A stretch of 64,000 bases of DNA. Source: an uncultured Mollicutes bacterium (GTDB taxonomy: Bacteria; Bacillota_I; Bacilli_A; RFN20; CAG-826). The stretch lies in assembly GCA_900540385.1 (NCBI GenBank), contig UQFY01000007.1, positions 1 to 64,000 of the forward strand, in the 5' to 3' direction. Positions 25,417 through 34,562 of this stretch are shown one piece after another (position 1 is the stretch's first letter; each line of letters starts with the position of its first letter). Both the position numbers and the translations under genes were made by a program. A model generated the notes under the pieces. It saw only the letters and a program-made list of their open reading frames with translations. It searched no databases and had not been told where the DNA came from.

Positions 25417-27501
25417 CTACTCCACGATCCAACTGCCAACTCTACTTATGTTATCCTTCTTTAATTCTTCAACCGTGTTATAACGTTTGATGCCACCGTT
25501 GTTGAAAGTAGGCATCGATTCATAAATCCATGCTAAGGTCGTATTTTTTGAAGCACTGAAATACCAAGTACAACCAGGTAAGCTTCCAAATAGGTCTTTC
25601 TTTTCATCGGTGTTCTTAGAACCAAGAACGCAACACATGATTTGGCTCTCAACGCCTCCCTTTTCAAAGCTACCTAATTTTTCTTTGTCGTTTTTAGCAT
25701 AGCTTGCGAAGAGATTCTGTTTCCCAACATAACCGCTAGACATAGGCATGAAGACATCGCTAACGACATAAACACCACGGAAGTCGCCATAGAAAGAACC
25801 GTATGGGCCATTAGTGATAGTGTTATCGACGCGGAATAAAGCGCCTTTTTCTTGAGTAGCGGACTTAACTTCCTTGCAACTCTTATCAAGTGTTAATTTG
25901 ACGTAGATATTTTCCATAACCATGTCATTGCAACGCATCTCGAATAAGGAATAGGAATGATCGAAATAGTTGGTTGTTGTGACGTATAAATCAGAAAGAG
26001 TCGTTTTCCAACCCTTCACTTGGTTTGTCCAGTTGTTTCTTGCAAGACCAGAACAATAATCTTTCGCGGAATTGAAAGTGAATTGGAAATGAGTGTTCTT
26101 AATTGTGGCACTTTCACCTAATCCACCAAAGACACCTTCTCTTGCTACTTTTGCGGCAATCGTGTGTCCTTGTCCATCAAAAACGCCTTTGAAATAACGG
26201 TTTTTTGCACTCCCTGCTTCATAATAGGAAGAAATTTGTTTCGTCATGTCGATGCTAGTAAGGATATCTTCTTCAAGAATGTAGTAACCATCAACGACTT
26301 TTCCTTCAGCTAACAAGAAGGTGGACGCAAAGTTATCTTGTGTTAAAGAACGCGTGTAGACGAAAGTGTTCTCAAAATAGTACCCGCCTTTGGTTGTTAA
26401 GACGAGAAGAGGATCGGATGAAGAACCTTTTGCTTCTAAACCTTGGATATAACCGTTAGGTAAGAAGGAGAGTTCTCTTTCTCCTTGTTTGGCATAAAGG
26501 ATACTAGCACCATTTCCGAAATAATCTTTTAATGGGAATGGGGATTCAGCAGAGATTTTTAATTCTCCTTCGTAATTAGCTAAAGGGCAGAAGACGTTTA
26601 CGTTAATATAGCTTGTATATTCCTTGCCGTTTTCATCTTTGAAGGTGCCATAAAGCTTTGTTGCACCAGTCTTTTTTGCTTTAACAACGCCATTTTCATC
26701 TAAGCTAACAATGCTATCGTCTAAGACGGAAAGAGACGCTTTCACTTCTGTTCCGTTATTTTGGACAACGAAAGAAACAGTTGCAGAGCTGTTATATTCT
26801 TTGCCTTGCCAGCTTTCTATCATCGATAATTCAAGGTCGTTTGTGACAAATGTTTCAGCGCCCATTTTTATTTGTGGGTATATGGAAATATCTTCATTAA
26901 CCGTGACTTGAATGGTTTTTTGCATAAGCGGGTTATCGAAATTATTCCAAACGCCTTTGACTATGACGCTTGTTGTTCCACTCTTTTTAGCAACCAAAGA
27001 GTTTCCATCTAATGTCAGGATTTCTTCATTTCCTAAGGAAACAGAAATTGGGCAAGAATAGATTTTCTCGTTGAAGAGAACGCTTCCTCTTAAAGCAAAG
27101 GAGGAACCCTTTACAAGAGAGAGGGTATCGCTTGATAAGTTTTCGATACCGAGTGTAGGCAATAAATTATTAAAACCGACTTTGAAATGGCAAGAAGCTT
27201 GCTTGCTGCCATTGGAAACGATAATGTTTGCTTCCCCTGCTCCAACCGCAGAAACGGTTCCATCATCAACCGTTAAAACACTTTCATCGGAAGAAGACCA
27301 AACCAAATTGGCTGGCGAAGAGGTTTTTGCAGCCAATTCGTATGTGTCGCCGAAAAGCATTTCAACTTGTTTTTCGCTTAAAGTAATTTCATCGCTGGTT
27401 ACTTCGGAAGTAGAAACGTTTGGGTTTGTTTGACAAGCAATCAATCCCGCAAAAGAGAGAACGAGCAATCCCGCTCCAAGAAGAATTTTGTTTTTTCTCA
27501 T
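25417..27501 (-). CDS. exported lipoprotein with Big2-type Ig domains
   Basis: 694 residues. The lipoprotein signal ends in FAGLIAC (Cys 23). Two or three Ig-like Big2 units are seen: ELAAKTSSPANLVWSSSDES with VSAVGAGEANIIVS, and later SLDENGVVKAKKTGATKLYG. The C-terminal half (from about 400) holds FKGVFDGQGHTIAAKV and GVFGGLGESATIKNTHFQF, the GLUG or beta-helix signature also found in the phosphatase-like lipoprotein of this operon. It ends five bases before the GH127 gene start. Likely a surface binding protein; no catalytic motif noticed. Confidence 0.75.
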   Translation of the reverse strand: MRKNKILLGAGLLVLSFAGLIACQTNPNVSTSEVTSDEITLSEKQVEMLFGDTYELAAKTSSPANLVWSSSDESVLTVDDGTVSAVGAGEANIIVSNGSKQASCHFKVGFNNLLPTLGIENLSSDTLSLVKGSSFALRGSVLFNEKIYSCPISVSLGNEEILTLDGNSLVAKKSGTTSVIVKGVWNNFDNPLMQKTIQVTVNEDISIYPQIKMGAETFVTNDLELSMIESWQGKEYNSSATVSFVVQNNGTEVKASLSVLDDSIVSLDENGVVKAKKTGATKLYGTFKDENGKEYTSYINVNVFCPLANYEGELKISAESPFPLKDYFGNGASILYAKQGERELSFLPNGYIQGLEAKGSSSDPLLVLTTKGGYYFENTFVYTRSLTQDNFASTFLLAEGKVVDGYYILEEDILTSIDMTKQISSYYEAGSAKNRYFKGVFDGQGHTIAAKVAREGVFGGLGESATIKNTHFQFTFNSAKDYCSGLARNNWTNQVKGWKTTLSDLYVTTTNYFDHSYSLFEMRCNDMVMENIYVKLTLDKSCKEVKSATQEKGALFRVDNTITNGPYGSFYGDFRGVYVVSDVFMPMSSGYVGKQNLFASYAKNDKEKLGSFEKGGVESQIMCCVLGSKNTDEKKDLFGSLPGCTWYFSASKNTTLAWIYESMPTFNNGGIKRYNTVEELKKDNISRVGSWIVE

Positions 27502-27503
27502 GG

Positions 27504-29531
27504 TTATACCCCCAAGCTTTCTAAGAAGGAACTAATAGACGTGAATTCTTTGATGTCTTTGATACCGAAATCCAAGCAAAGATCCTTGAATTTTTTCTTA
27601 ATGGCAATGTATTCGTTTTGAGTATAGTTGCTTTCATAACAGGAGATAGCAACCTTGGCTGGGAAGAGCCACTCAATATCGATGTATGATTTCAATCTCT
27701 TATATTTGGCTTCATCTTTCTTATAGATTTCGATTGCAGCGTAAGCTTGGTCGCATAAATCAAAGATTTCTTGTAAGAAACCAAAGCCATAATATTTCTT
27801 ATTACCGGAGATATCGCCTTGCATAGAGCCACCATTACCGATACCGAATTTCTCGATAATTTTGGCGAACCACAAACGTAATTTGTGTAACATCTCTTTC
27901 ATAATTGGCGCAGCATCTTCATACATGTTGTTGATGAAGTCGTCGATTAAATCGTTCATATCTAACGAAGAATTCCAAGTCTTTTTGCAAAGGACATAGT
28001 TGGCCAAGCCTCCAAATCCTGGATCTGCACCCCTTTGGTCGTTTTTGACTTGTTCAAAGGAGAGAGAGTAATGATATTTCGTTAAATATTCGTGGTAGTC
28101 AGAATAGAAATTATAAATATCGTAGAAGGTAATGTAGTCGTTAAAGAAACCACCATAGCTCCATGCCCAGGTTCCTGGATAGAAGTTTCCCCAGGCCTTA
28201 AGAATCTTTCTTGCTTCATCGTTTGCTTGAGAATAGAAAGAACGGCCATAGTCGAAGTTCATGGATGCGACGAAAGGCATTAAATTAACCCCATCACTAG
28301 AAATAATGTCGTTATCATATTCGAAAGTCCCATCCTCGTTTTCCTTAAATGGAGGAGTAATGGCTGATTGATAAGCAAAGAAGGAATAGTTTAATTCACG
28401 TCTATATGGGGCGTTTTCTTCTTTTGCCATCCATTGGTTAACTAGTTTTCCAACTTTCTTCATAAAGAGAATAACCGTGGAAACAATCGCACCGTTATGC
28501 TTCTCTTTAACTGCCGTACAAGAAGGGCAATCGCATAAATCAGCAACGTCATTCATGCCTAAGAAAGCTCTTTCGTATGTTGGATAGCTTGCAACAGGAT
28601 ACCAAGTTAAAGATTGTTCGATTTTGGCTGCAGCAAATTCAACCATCTTCTCAAGCTCTTTCTCATCGCCTCTGGCTGTGAAACAAAGCTGATCGCCTTT
28701 GGTGGAATAGAAATTTGGATGTTCTTTTTCGTATTTATCTTTTGGGAAATAATAGAAACTGTTGTGGTTTGCATTCCAAGGTGAGTTTCTCGAATCCCCT
28801 TGGTGAATAGGGAGGATTAAAGTGCTGACATCATCTAGCACCCTCATTCTATAAGGGAACATTTGATTTTGTGTGGCGGTTGGGAAGAGTAAACCTCTTT
28901 TGACACGGAAAGTGACGTCAGGAATATCGACTACATCATAATTGCAAAGGTGTAAATCTTTGACGTTTTTATCTAAGGTATAGAAATTTTCGTAATAGGT
29001 TTCGAAATTAAAGTTTAATTTCAAGAAATTATAGACGCCATAAAGAGTTCCATAATTCGTGTTCCCAAAGATGAAAATGGATTTTCCTTTGGTGAGAATG
29101 CGCGATCCATCCTTTCCAAAACCATCTAAATTGGCTTTCTCGCCTAAAGAAGCGCTTGTCCAATAGGAATTCTTTCCTAAAGAGATATAGGTAGCACTCT
29201 CATTAAAGGTAATAGAACTATCTTCAGTAATGACATTTAATTCAATGTTGGTTGCTTCTTTGAAAAGAGAAACCAATTCCGTTCTAGCATAAAGAAGAGC
29301 ATCATCGCTTTCTTTAGGAAGAATGACTTTATAAGTGGTTCTTCCATTTTGGACAAGGAAATCCGAAGTTTCTTTGGCGATGAATTGATGCTTTCCAGAA
29401 GAGGCGCCATCTGTATTTACGCCTCCTTGTTCTGAAGAGGTGTTTACGTCTGTTTTTCCACAAGAAGGAAGGGTGAAAATGGTTACGGCAGCTAATGCGA
29501 AGAGAAGTTTTTGATTCCTTTTAAATTTCAT
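27504..29531 (-). CDS. DUF4838 family lipoprotein
   Basis: 675 residues. Lipobox LPSC (about Cys 24), then the YKVILPKESDDALLYARTEL block, SLGKNSYWTSA, FIFGNTNYGTLYGVYNFLK, and a central DUF4838 domain with FCFTAR-like sequence, LGMNDVADLCDCPSC (paired Cys), and NFDYGRSFYSQANDEA. The N-terminal part resembles the non-catalytic domain that precedes many hexosaminidases and alpha-glucuronidases. DUF4838 proteins are common in glycan-use loci of gut bacteria; no confirmed activity is known to me. Located between two surface proteins in the operon. Probably binds or cleaves a polysaccharide at the cell surface. Confidence 0.82.
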   Translation of the reverse strand: MKFKRNQKLLFALAAVTIFTLPSCGKTDVNTSSEQGGVNTDGASSGKHQFIAKETSDFLVQNGRTTYKVILPKESDDALLYARTELVSLFKEATNIELNVITEDSSITFNESATYISLGKNSYWTSASLGEKANLDGFGKDGSRILTKGKSIFIFGNTNYGTLYGVYNFLKLNFNFETYYENFYTLDKNVKDLHLCNYDVVDIPDVTFRVKRGLLFPTATQNQMFPYRMRVLDDVSTLILPIHQGDSRNSPWNANHNSFYYFPKDKYEKEHPNFYSTKGDQLCFTARGDEKELEKMVEFAAAKIEQSLTWYPVASYPTYERAFLGMNDVADLCDCPSCTAVKEKHNGAIVSTVILFMKKVGKLVNQWMAKEENAPYRRELNYSFFAYQSAITPPFKENEDGTFEYDNDIISSDGVNLMPFVASMNFDYGRSFYSQANDEARKILKAWGNFYPGTWAWSYGGFFNDYITFYDIYNFYSDYHEYLTKYHYSLSFEQVKNDQRGADPGFGGLANYVLCKKTWNSSLDMNDLIDDFINNMYEDAAPIMKEMLHKLRLWFAKIIEKFGIGNGGSMQGDISGNKKYYGFGFLQEIFDLCDQAYAAIEIYKKDEAKYKRLKSYIDIEWLFPAKVAISCYESNYTQNEYIAIKKKFKDLCLDFGIKDIKEFTSISSFLESLGV

Positions 29532-29544
29532 TTGTCTTTCCTCC

Positions 29545-32500
29545 TTATTCGACGATCAAAGTGTATTGACCATAGGCGGTGTTGCCTTCTTCGTCTTGTA
29601 ATATGACATAGACGGTATAGGTACCTTTTGTTGCAATGGTCGCTTTATCTCCGTTTAAAACTTGAGCGGTTAAAACGCCTTTCTCGTTATAAACAAGATG
29701 CCACGCTTCTAGGTTTTCAGGGCTTGTAAGGTTATCAGTTCCTTCAATCAAAGGAAGACTGCTTGGAGTTCCTGCTTTGATCTTGTATGTGCCTAGTTCC
29801 GTTGTAATTTTTGGAGCTTCGCCATCAATGACGCTGACCATGCCTTTTAAACCACCCGAAACAGCATTGCCTGCACCATCGAGAATGTTATAGGTAATAA
29901 CGTAGGAGCCGTATTCGTCGTATTCGATTTCGTAATTCTTAGAGAAATCCGTGATATTGGATAATTCTTGTTTGGAATTTACGTCTTTGACGGTGCTGAT
30001 ATTACCGGAGATATTTTTGATAACGGTCATGTTGATGCTCTTCTCACTTGTTGGGGTAAGAACGTCAGCAACATTTGGCTTATAGATTGTGCCTCTTTCG
30101 CCTATACGAGCGATTGCCTCAGGGAAGGTGGCGGAAGCCATTGGTTGGATTCTGTCTCTTGTTGAATTGGAACGGAATGGTTGATTTCCTACCATTGAAA
30201 CATCGATGTAATCAGATTTTGTTAAACCCTCTGCTTCAACCTTTAAGAAGAAAGAATCATCTGGGAATGGATTATCTAAAGTGAAGCTAGCACCAGCGAT
30301 AGTGAGAGTATTTGTACTTGTACTATAAAGGATGCTCGCACCATTGCCTTGCCAAGGTTCGCTTGCGACTTGGCTTCTTCCATTCATGATTACTTTGCTG
30401 GATTCGAGTTCAATATCGATACCTTCTTTACCAGTGTATGGGAGTAAATGAATCTTCATTTTTTGGAAGGTGGATGCCTTAAAGGCAAAATTAAAGCCAG
30501 ATAAGAGCAATTTATTGACGAATTCCATTGAAGCAGAACCATCGACTTGGCTTTGGTAACGAACGAATTCCGCGTTCTTTCCTTCCGCGTCTACAATGTT
30601 CTTTCCTTGGAAATCACCGACGAAATATTTGGTTAAATCCACTTTCTTTCCATCATATCCGGTATCGATGATCGAAATCTTTTTTGTTTCGAGAACATCA
30701 CTCGAATTGCTTTGAGGAGAGAATTTGAAGGAGACACTCTTTGTGCCTGTGATTTCTAAATTATTAATATCAAATTCTTTGTATTCGCCATCATCGAAAC
30801 TGACAAGGGAATGAACGGAATCTTCTTTTGGACCATCTTTATCATAGGTATACGCTTTTGGAACATTGATGGTATAGGACGCGCCCTTCATGAAATAATG
30901 AGGAAGGTTTACTTCATCGTTTACGAAATCAGCTGTTGTTTTCGCTAAGACTTCGAATTCATATTCTTTTTCTCCGGAATAGAAGCTGTCTTCATAATGA
31001 TATGTGAGATGATATTTGCCAGACTTTTCTAATGTGTATTGGGTATTGCTGGCGATGGTTTCTTTCTTGCCACTTGGATCGGTGACATCTACTTTTACGA
31101 CACAGTCGTTATTTAAAGAGATGGCTTCGAAGTTATCGAAAGTAACAGAAGATCCTGCAACTAAATTCTCAAGAGGTTTGACGGTGAAATGGATACCTTC
31201 ATCCCCGAAAGAAGAAACAAACAAATCTACTCTTTCTGTGCCGATATTCCCATAGACGTCTTCTGCTTCATAAACAATCGTATATACGCCATATTCTGAA
31301 GGGAGGAAGGAATTATTACGGACGGAAATCATCTTTCTCGCAGAGGAATCATAACCATAATAAACGGTTGCCTTCACCCCACCCCTTAATCCTGTTTCAT
31401 CGAAGGCTTTTGCTTCTGGGATTTTAATTTCTATCCCACCTAAGATGTTGGCTTGCTCTTTTGCGTTTACATCAATTACTGGGGCGATGTTGTCCTTGTA
31501 ATAATCCATTGGATTAAGCTCTTCGCCTTTCAAACCGGCTAATTCACCAATTTCGATTGGAGCTGTCTCAATTCCGCTATATCCAGTCGCAGTTAATGAA
31601 ATATAGGCAAGACCTGTCTTGAAACCATTAAAAGTCGTATCGGAATAAATGGAAGAATTATTAAATTCTGTGACTAAAACAGAATCCATTGCTTGGTCGT
31701 TTTCTGCATAGATACGATATTTGCTTGGATTAGATGTATCTAAATAATAAGAAACGTTGTTATAGACTTTAGAAACAGGGTTATTACCGCTAATGGAAGT
31801 TCCACCGGTTGAACTGATACGGTAATTGTTTGAACCAATGGTGATTGTTCCAGAATCGTCTTTCGTAAGGCCAGTGCTTCTACTTCCGTTATAACCACTG
31901 GAAATGTAGTTTTCATAGTAATAGGTGCCTTTGCTATTGGTGATGGTGAAAAAGTTATTTGGATCATAAGCATCCGTAACACGAACGGTAATGGAGTGAA
32001 CGCTTGGATTCTTTCCAATGTCGTTTACATTCCACATAAGGAGCTTTTGATATTTTGATTTCAATAAATCAACAGGTTTTGCAAAAGTGAACGTATCCCC
32101 TTCTGTTAAAGAAAGCTTTAGACCGTATGGGTAGCCACTAGAAGAGAAATGTTTATTTAACGCACCATAGTCGATGGAAGATTTGTTTCCATTAAAAGAA
32201 TAGACATCTTGGAAAACGGAGAAAGTCTTTGTATAAGTGACTTGGTTTTCACCGATTAAAAGAAGACTGTATGTGCCATACGCATCCAACTTATAGGAAG
32301 AGGAGGCTTGGCAAGTGCCGTTTGGATAAGTCAAATAGGAAGTAATGATTTTTGCTTCTTTTCCATCTTTTTGAAGAGTGGCGTCTTTTGGAACATAAAG
32401 AAGGTCTCCGATATTATAGGTATCTTCGATATCAAAATTACCGATAGAGACTTCTTCCCCCCTTGCTTCTAAAGCTGAGTGAGATAAAGTGGAAAGCCCA

Positions 32501-32547
32501 AAAACGGATAAAGTTGCAAGTGTTACGAGCGCTTTTGCTTTTTTCAT
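29545..32547 (-). CDS. large secreted Ig-like repeat protein
   Basis: 1000 residues. The N-terminus MKKAKALVTLATLSVFGLST is a Sec signal without a lipobox Cys. The body contains several immunoglobulin-like or DUF5011/HYR-like modules, for example SEYGVYTIVYEAEDVYGNIG, YHLTYHYEDSFYSGEKEYEF, YGSYVITYNILDGAGN and KGTYTVYVILQDEEGNTAYG. Between them are two stretches of concanavalin-like beta-rich sequence (QKLLMWNVNDIGKNPSVHSI, QKMKIHLLPYTGKEGIDIEL). No LPXTG sorting signal at the C-terminus. Sixteen bases after the permease start in the operon direction. Presumably a surface glycan-binding or structural protein. Confidence 0.75.
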   Translation of the reverse strand: MKKAKALVTLATLSVFGLSTLSHSALEARGEEVSIGNFDIEDTYNIGDLLYVPKDATLQKDGKEAKIITSYLTYPNGTCQASSSYKLDAYGTYSLLLIGENQVTYTKTFSVFQDVYSFNGNKSSIDYGALNKHFSSSGYPYGLKLSLTEGDTFTFAKPVDLLKSKYQKLLMWNVNDIGKNPSVHSITVRVTDAYDPNNFFTITNSKGTYYYENYISSGYNGSRSTGLTKDDSGTITIGSNNYRISSTGGTSISGNNPVSKVYNNVSYYLDTSNPSKYRIYAENDQAMDSVLVTEFNNSSIYSDTTFNGFKTGLAYISLTATGYSGIETAPIEIGELAGLKGEELNPMDYYKDNIAPVIDVNAKEQANILGGIEIKIPEAKAFDETGLRGGVKATVYYGYDSSARKMISVRNNSFLPSEYGVYTIVYEAEDVYGNIGTERVDLFVSSFGDEGIHFTVKPLENLVAGSSVTFDNFEAISLNNDCVVKVDVTDPSGKKETIASNTQYTLEKSGKYHLTYHYEDSFYSGEKEYEFEVLAKTTADFVNDEVNLPHYFMKGASYTINVPKAYTYDKDGPKEDSVHSLVSFDDGEYKEFDINNLEITGTKSVSFKFSPQSNSSDVLETKKISIIDTGYDGKKVDLTKYFVGDFQGKNIVDAEGKNAEFVRYQSQVDGSASMEFVNKLLLSGFNFAFKASTFQKMKIHLLPYTGKEGIDIELESSKVIMNGRSQVASEPWQGNGASILYSTSTNTLTIAGASFTLDNPFPDDSFFLKVEAEGLTKSDYIDVSMVGNQPFRSNSTRDRIQPMASATFPEAIARIGERGTIYKPNVADVLTPTSEKSINMTVIKNISGNISTVKDVNSKQELSNITDFSKNYEIEYDEYGSYVITYNILDGAGNAVSGGLKGMVSVIDGEAPKITTELGTYKIKAGTPSSLPLIEGTDNLTSPENLEAWHLVYNEKGVLTAQVLNGDKATIATKGTYTVYVILQDEEGNTAYGQYTLIVE

Positions 32548-32562
32548 TTGTTGTTTCTCCTT

Positions 32563-33591
32563 TTATTCTTTCAATCCACCCACGGAAACGTTTCCCATGA
32601 GTTTGTTTCTGAAAACGATGAAGACGATGGTGATCGGTACAGCCAAGATCATGGAAGCTGTAATCTTCAAAGGTGTGGTTTGGAGAAGGAATTTTTCCAT
32701 TCCTGTTCCAATGTCTGATTTACCAAGAGACATTTCATAGACGGCTCTTGCAAGTGTTGGATGGGTTGGGAGATAAAGCATCGTTGCTTGCCAATCATTC
32801 CAAAGAGCGATGAACTGAATTAAGAAGACCGTACCGATGGTTGTAATGGCCATTGGGAAATAGATACGGAACATAACAAGGAAGTCGTTTGCCCCGTCGA
32901 TTTCTGCGGCTTCTCGATAGGTGTTGCTTATTGAGGAGAAGAAAGCGTAATAAACGAAATAATACATTCCTGCTCCAGAGAAGAACCGTAAGAAGTTCCC
33001 CCATAAGCTATCGAAGATTCCTAATTGTCTTAACCAAGTCAATTCACTAGGCAAGGCTCCGACAATCGGGATAGAGAGCATAAGAGTGAAGACGATATTG
33101 ATTATTGTGCAGATTTTGAATTTGTATTTTGCGGTGATATACGCGGTAATAGCTGGAACAACAGAGCAAATCAATCCACCAACGCCCGCATAGATCAAGG
33201 TGTTCATTAACATTGCAAGGAAACCGATGTTTTCTTGGCTATGGCTAACGAGATTATCTCCCACGTACCAGTTAGCATTTAATTGCTCAAAGATTAAATT
33301 CTTAAAGATAATGCCGTAGTTTTTAAGATGGAAGAACTCATAATTACTAGCATATGGGTTTTCCCAATTGCCCCAATCTATTAAAGGGAAGGCTATAGGA
33401 CCATTTTGTTCGAAATCGTTTTTGCTTTTTAAGGAGGTCATCAAACCCCAAAGGAGCAAGAAGAGTAAGAACAAAGTGAAGATAGAAATCAATATGGCAA
33501 GGATGATATAGAAACAAATATCTGCTTTTGTTGACTTCGGTTTTTTACCACGTTTGATATGGTTAAGGGAATTTGCTTTAACTTCTGCCAT
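32563..33591 (-). CDS. CUT1-family sugar ABC transporter permease (MalG-like)
   Basis: 342 residues with an N-terminal cytoplasmic segment, then six hydrophobic spans. The EAA loop that contacts the ATPase reads YREAAEIDGANDFLVMFRIYF, typical of MalG/LplC-type subunits, which also end with a short basic tail. It pairs with the second permease gene located three bases away. Together with the binding protein at 34563-36254 this makes an importer for oligosaccharides. No ATPase gene lies in the operon, so a shared MsmX-type ATPase or the one at 47645-48367 must energise it. Confidence 0.9.
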   Translation of the reverse strand: MAEVKANSLNHIKRGKKPKSTKADICFYIILAILISIFTLFLLFLLLWGLMTSLKSKNDFEQNGPIAFPLIDWGNWENPYASNYEFFHLKNYGIIFKNLIFEQLNANWYVGDNLVSHSQENIGFLAMLMNTLIYAGVGGLICSVVPAITAYITAKYKFKICTIINIVFTLMLSIPIVGALPSELTWLRQLGIFDSLWGNFLRFFSGAGMYYFVYYAFFSSISNTYREAAEIDGANDFLVMFRIYFPMAITTIGTVFLIQFIALWNDWQATMLYLPTHPTLARAVYEMSLGKSDIGTGMEKFLLQTTPLKITASMILAVPITIVFIVFRNKLMGNVSVGGLKE

Positions 33592-33593
33592 AA

Positions 33594-34544
33594 TTAATCC
33601 TCCCTCGGGCCAAATCTATTCATTAGGTATTTGACCAAGAATGTTGTTGGAACAATGATTGCGGTTAAGATCAAACCGAATGCAGCCAAAGCTGGATAGC
33701 TGATGTAGTTTGGAACATCTCCCAAGACGTTGGAATAAAGGGAGTTGATGTAGATAAAGTATCCAACGTTCCCCATTGCCATAGCGTTTTCACCATAGAT
33801 GTTGAAGACTTGATATTGAGATACGAATAACTGAGAAATGATAACGATTGCCAAAGAGATGATGGTTGGCCAGATTTTTGGTAAAACGACATGCCATAAG
33901 ATGGAAAGTGTGTTTGCTCCATCAAGAGAAGCACTTTCGATTAAGGCTGGATTGACGTTTCCCATCGCGTTGCTATAAAGGAGAACGTTGACGCCAAAGC
34001 TCATCAAAACGTTGAAACCGATCATGACCCATAATTGGGTGTTTTGATCGGAAAGGAGATCCATTTTCTCAAGACCGAAACAAACGTTCATGATTTCAGG
34101 GATGGCGTTTTGAACGACGTATTTGAACAAAATACCTAAGACGATGCTGGATAAGACTTGAGGAAGATAGAGAATTGTTCGGAAGAAGGCGCTTCCTGGC
34201 TTCTTTTTATAAATGTAATAAGAAGCGAGCAAGGCCAAAGGCTGAGCAATTAATAAATCAACCGCGCAGAAGATCAAAGAGTTCTTCAACATATATGGAT
34301 ATTTTGAAAAAGACGAGAAGGCGGTTTTGAAATTCTCCCAACCAGCGAAAGAGGTGACGATTTTTCCTAAATCGTAATCCAACGTGAAGGTTTGGAAAGC
34401 CATGATGAAAGAATTCATGTTGACGTAAATATAAAAGACAAAGAAATGAATGATTGGTATGACCAAAAATGCCATACAGAAAAGGAAATGGAACAATTCC
34501 TTTTTGCTTTTCCCCTTCTTTTCGTGCGTCAATGTTCTATACAT
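33594..34544 (-). CDS. CUT1-family sugar ABC transporter permease (LplB/MalF-like)
   Basis: 316 residues, six membrane spans. The EAA motif is ESASLDGANTLSILWHVVLP, at the standard position in the fourth loop. The N-terminus has a Lys-rich cytoplasmic region, as in LplB. It directly follows the binding-protein gene and precedes the MalG-like permease, the normal order for a CUT1 importer. Confidence 0.9.
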   Translation of the reverse strand: MYRTLTHEKKGKSKKELFHFLFCMAFLVIPIIHFFVFYIYVNMNSFIMAFQTFTLDYDLGKIVTSFAGWENFKTAFSSFSKYPYMLKNSLIFCAVDLLIAQPLALLASYYIYKKKPGSAFFRTILYLPQVLSSIVLGILFKYVVQNAIPEIMNVCFGLEKMDLLSDQNTQLWVMIGFNVLMSFGVNVLLYSNAMGNVNPALIESASLDGANTLSILWHVVLPKIWPTIISLAIVIISQLFVSQYQVFNIYGENAMAMGNVGYFIYINSLYSNVLGDVPNYISYPALAAFGLILTAIIVPTTFLVKYLMNRFGPRED

Positions 34545-34562
34545 GGTTTTCCTCGTTTCACT

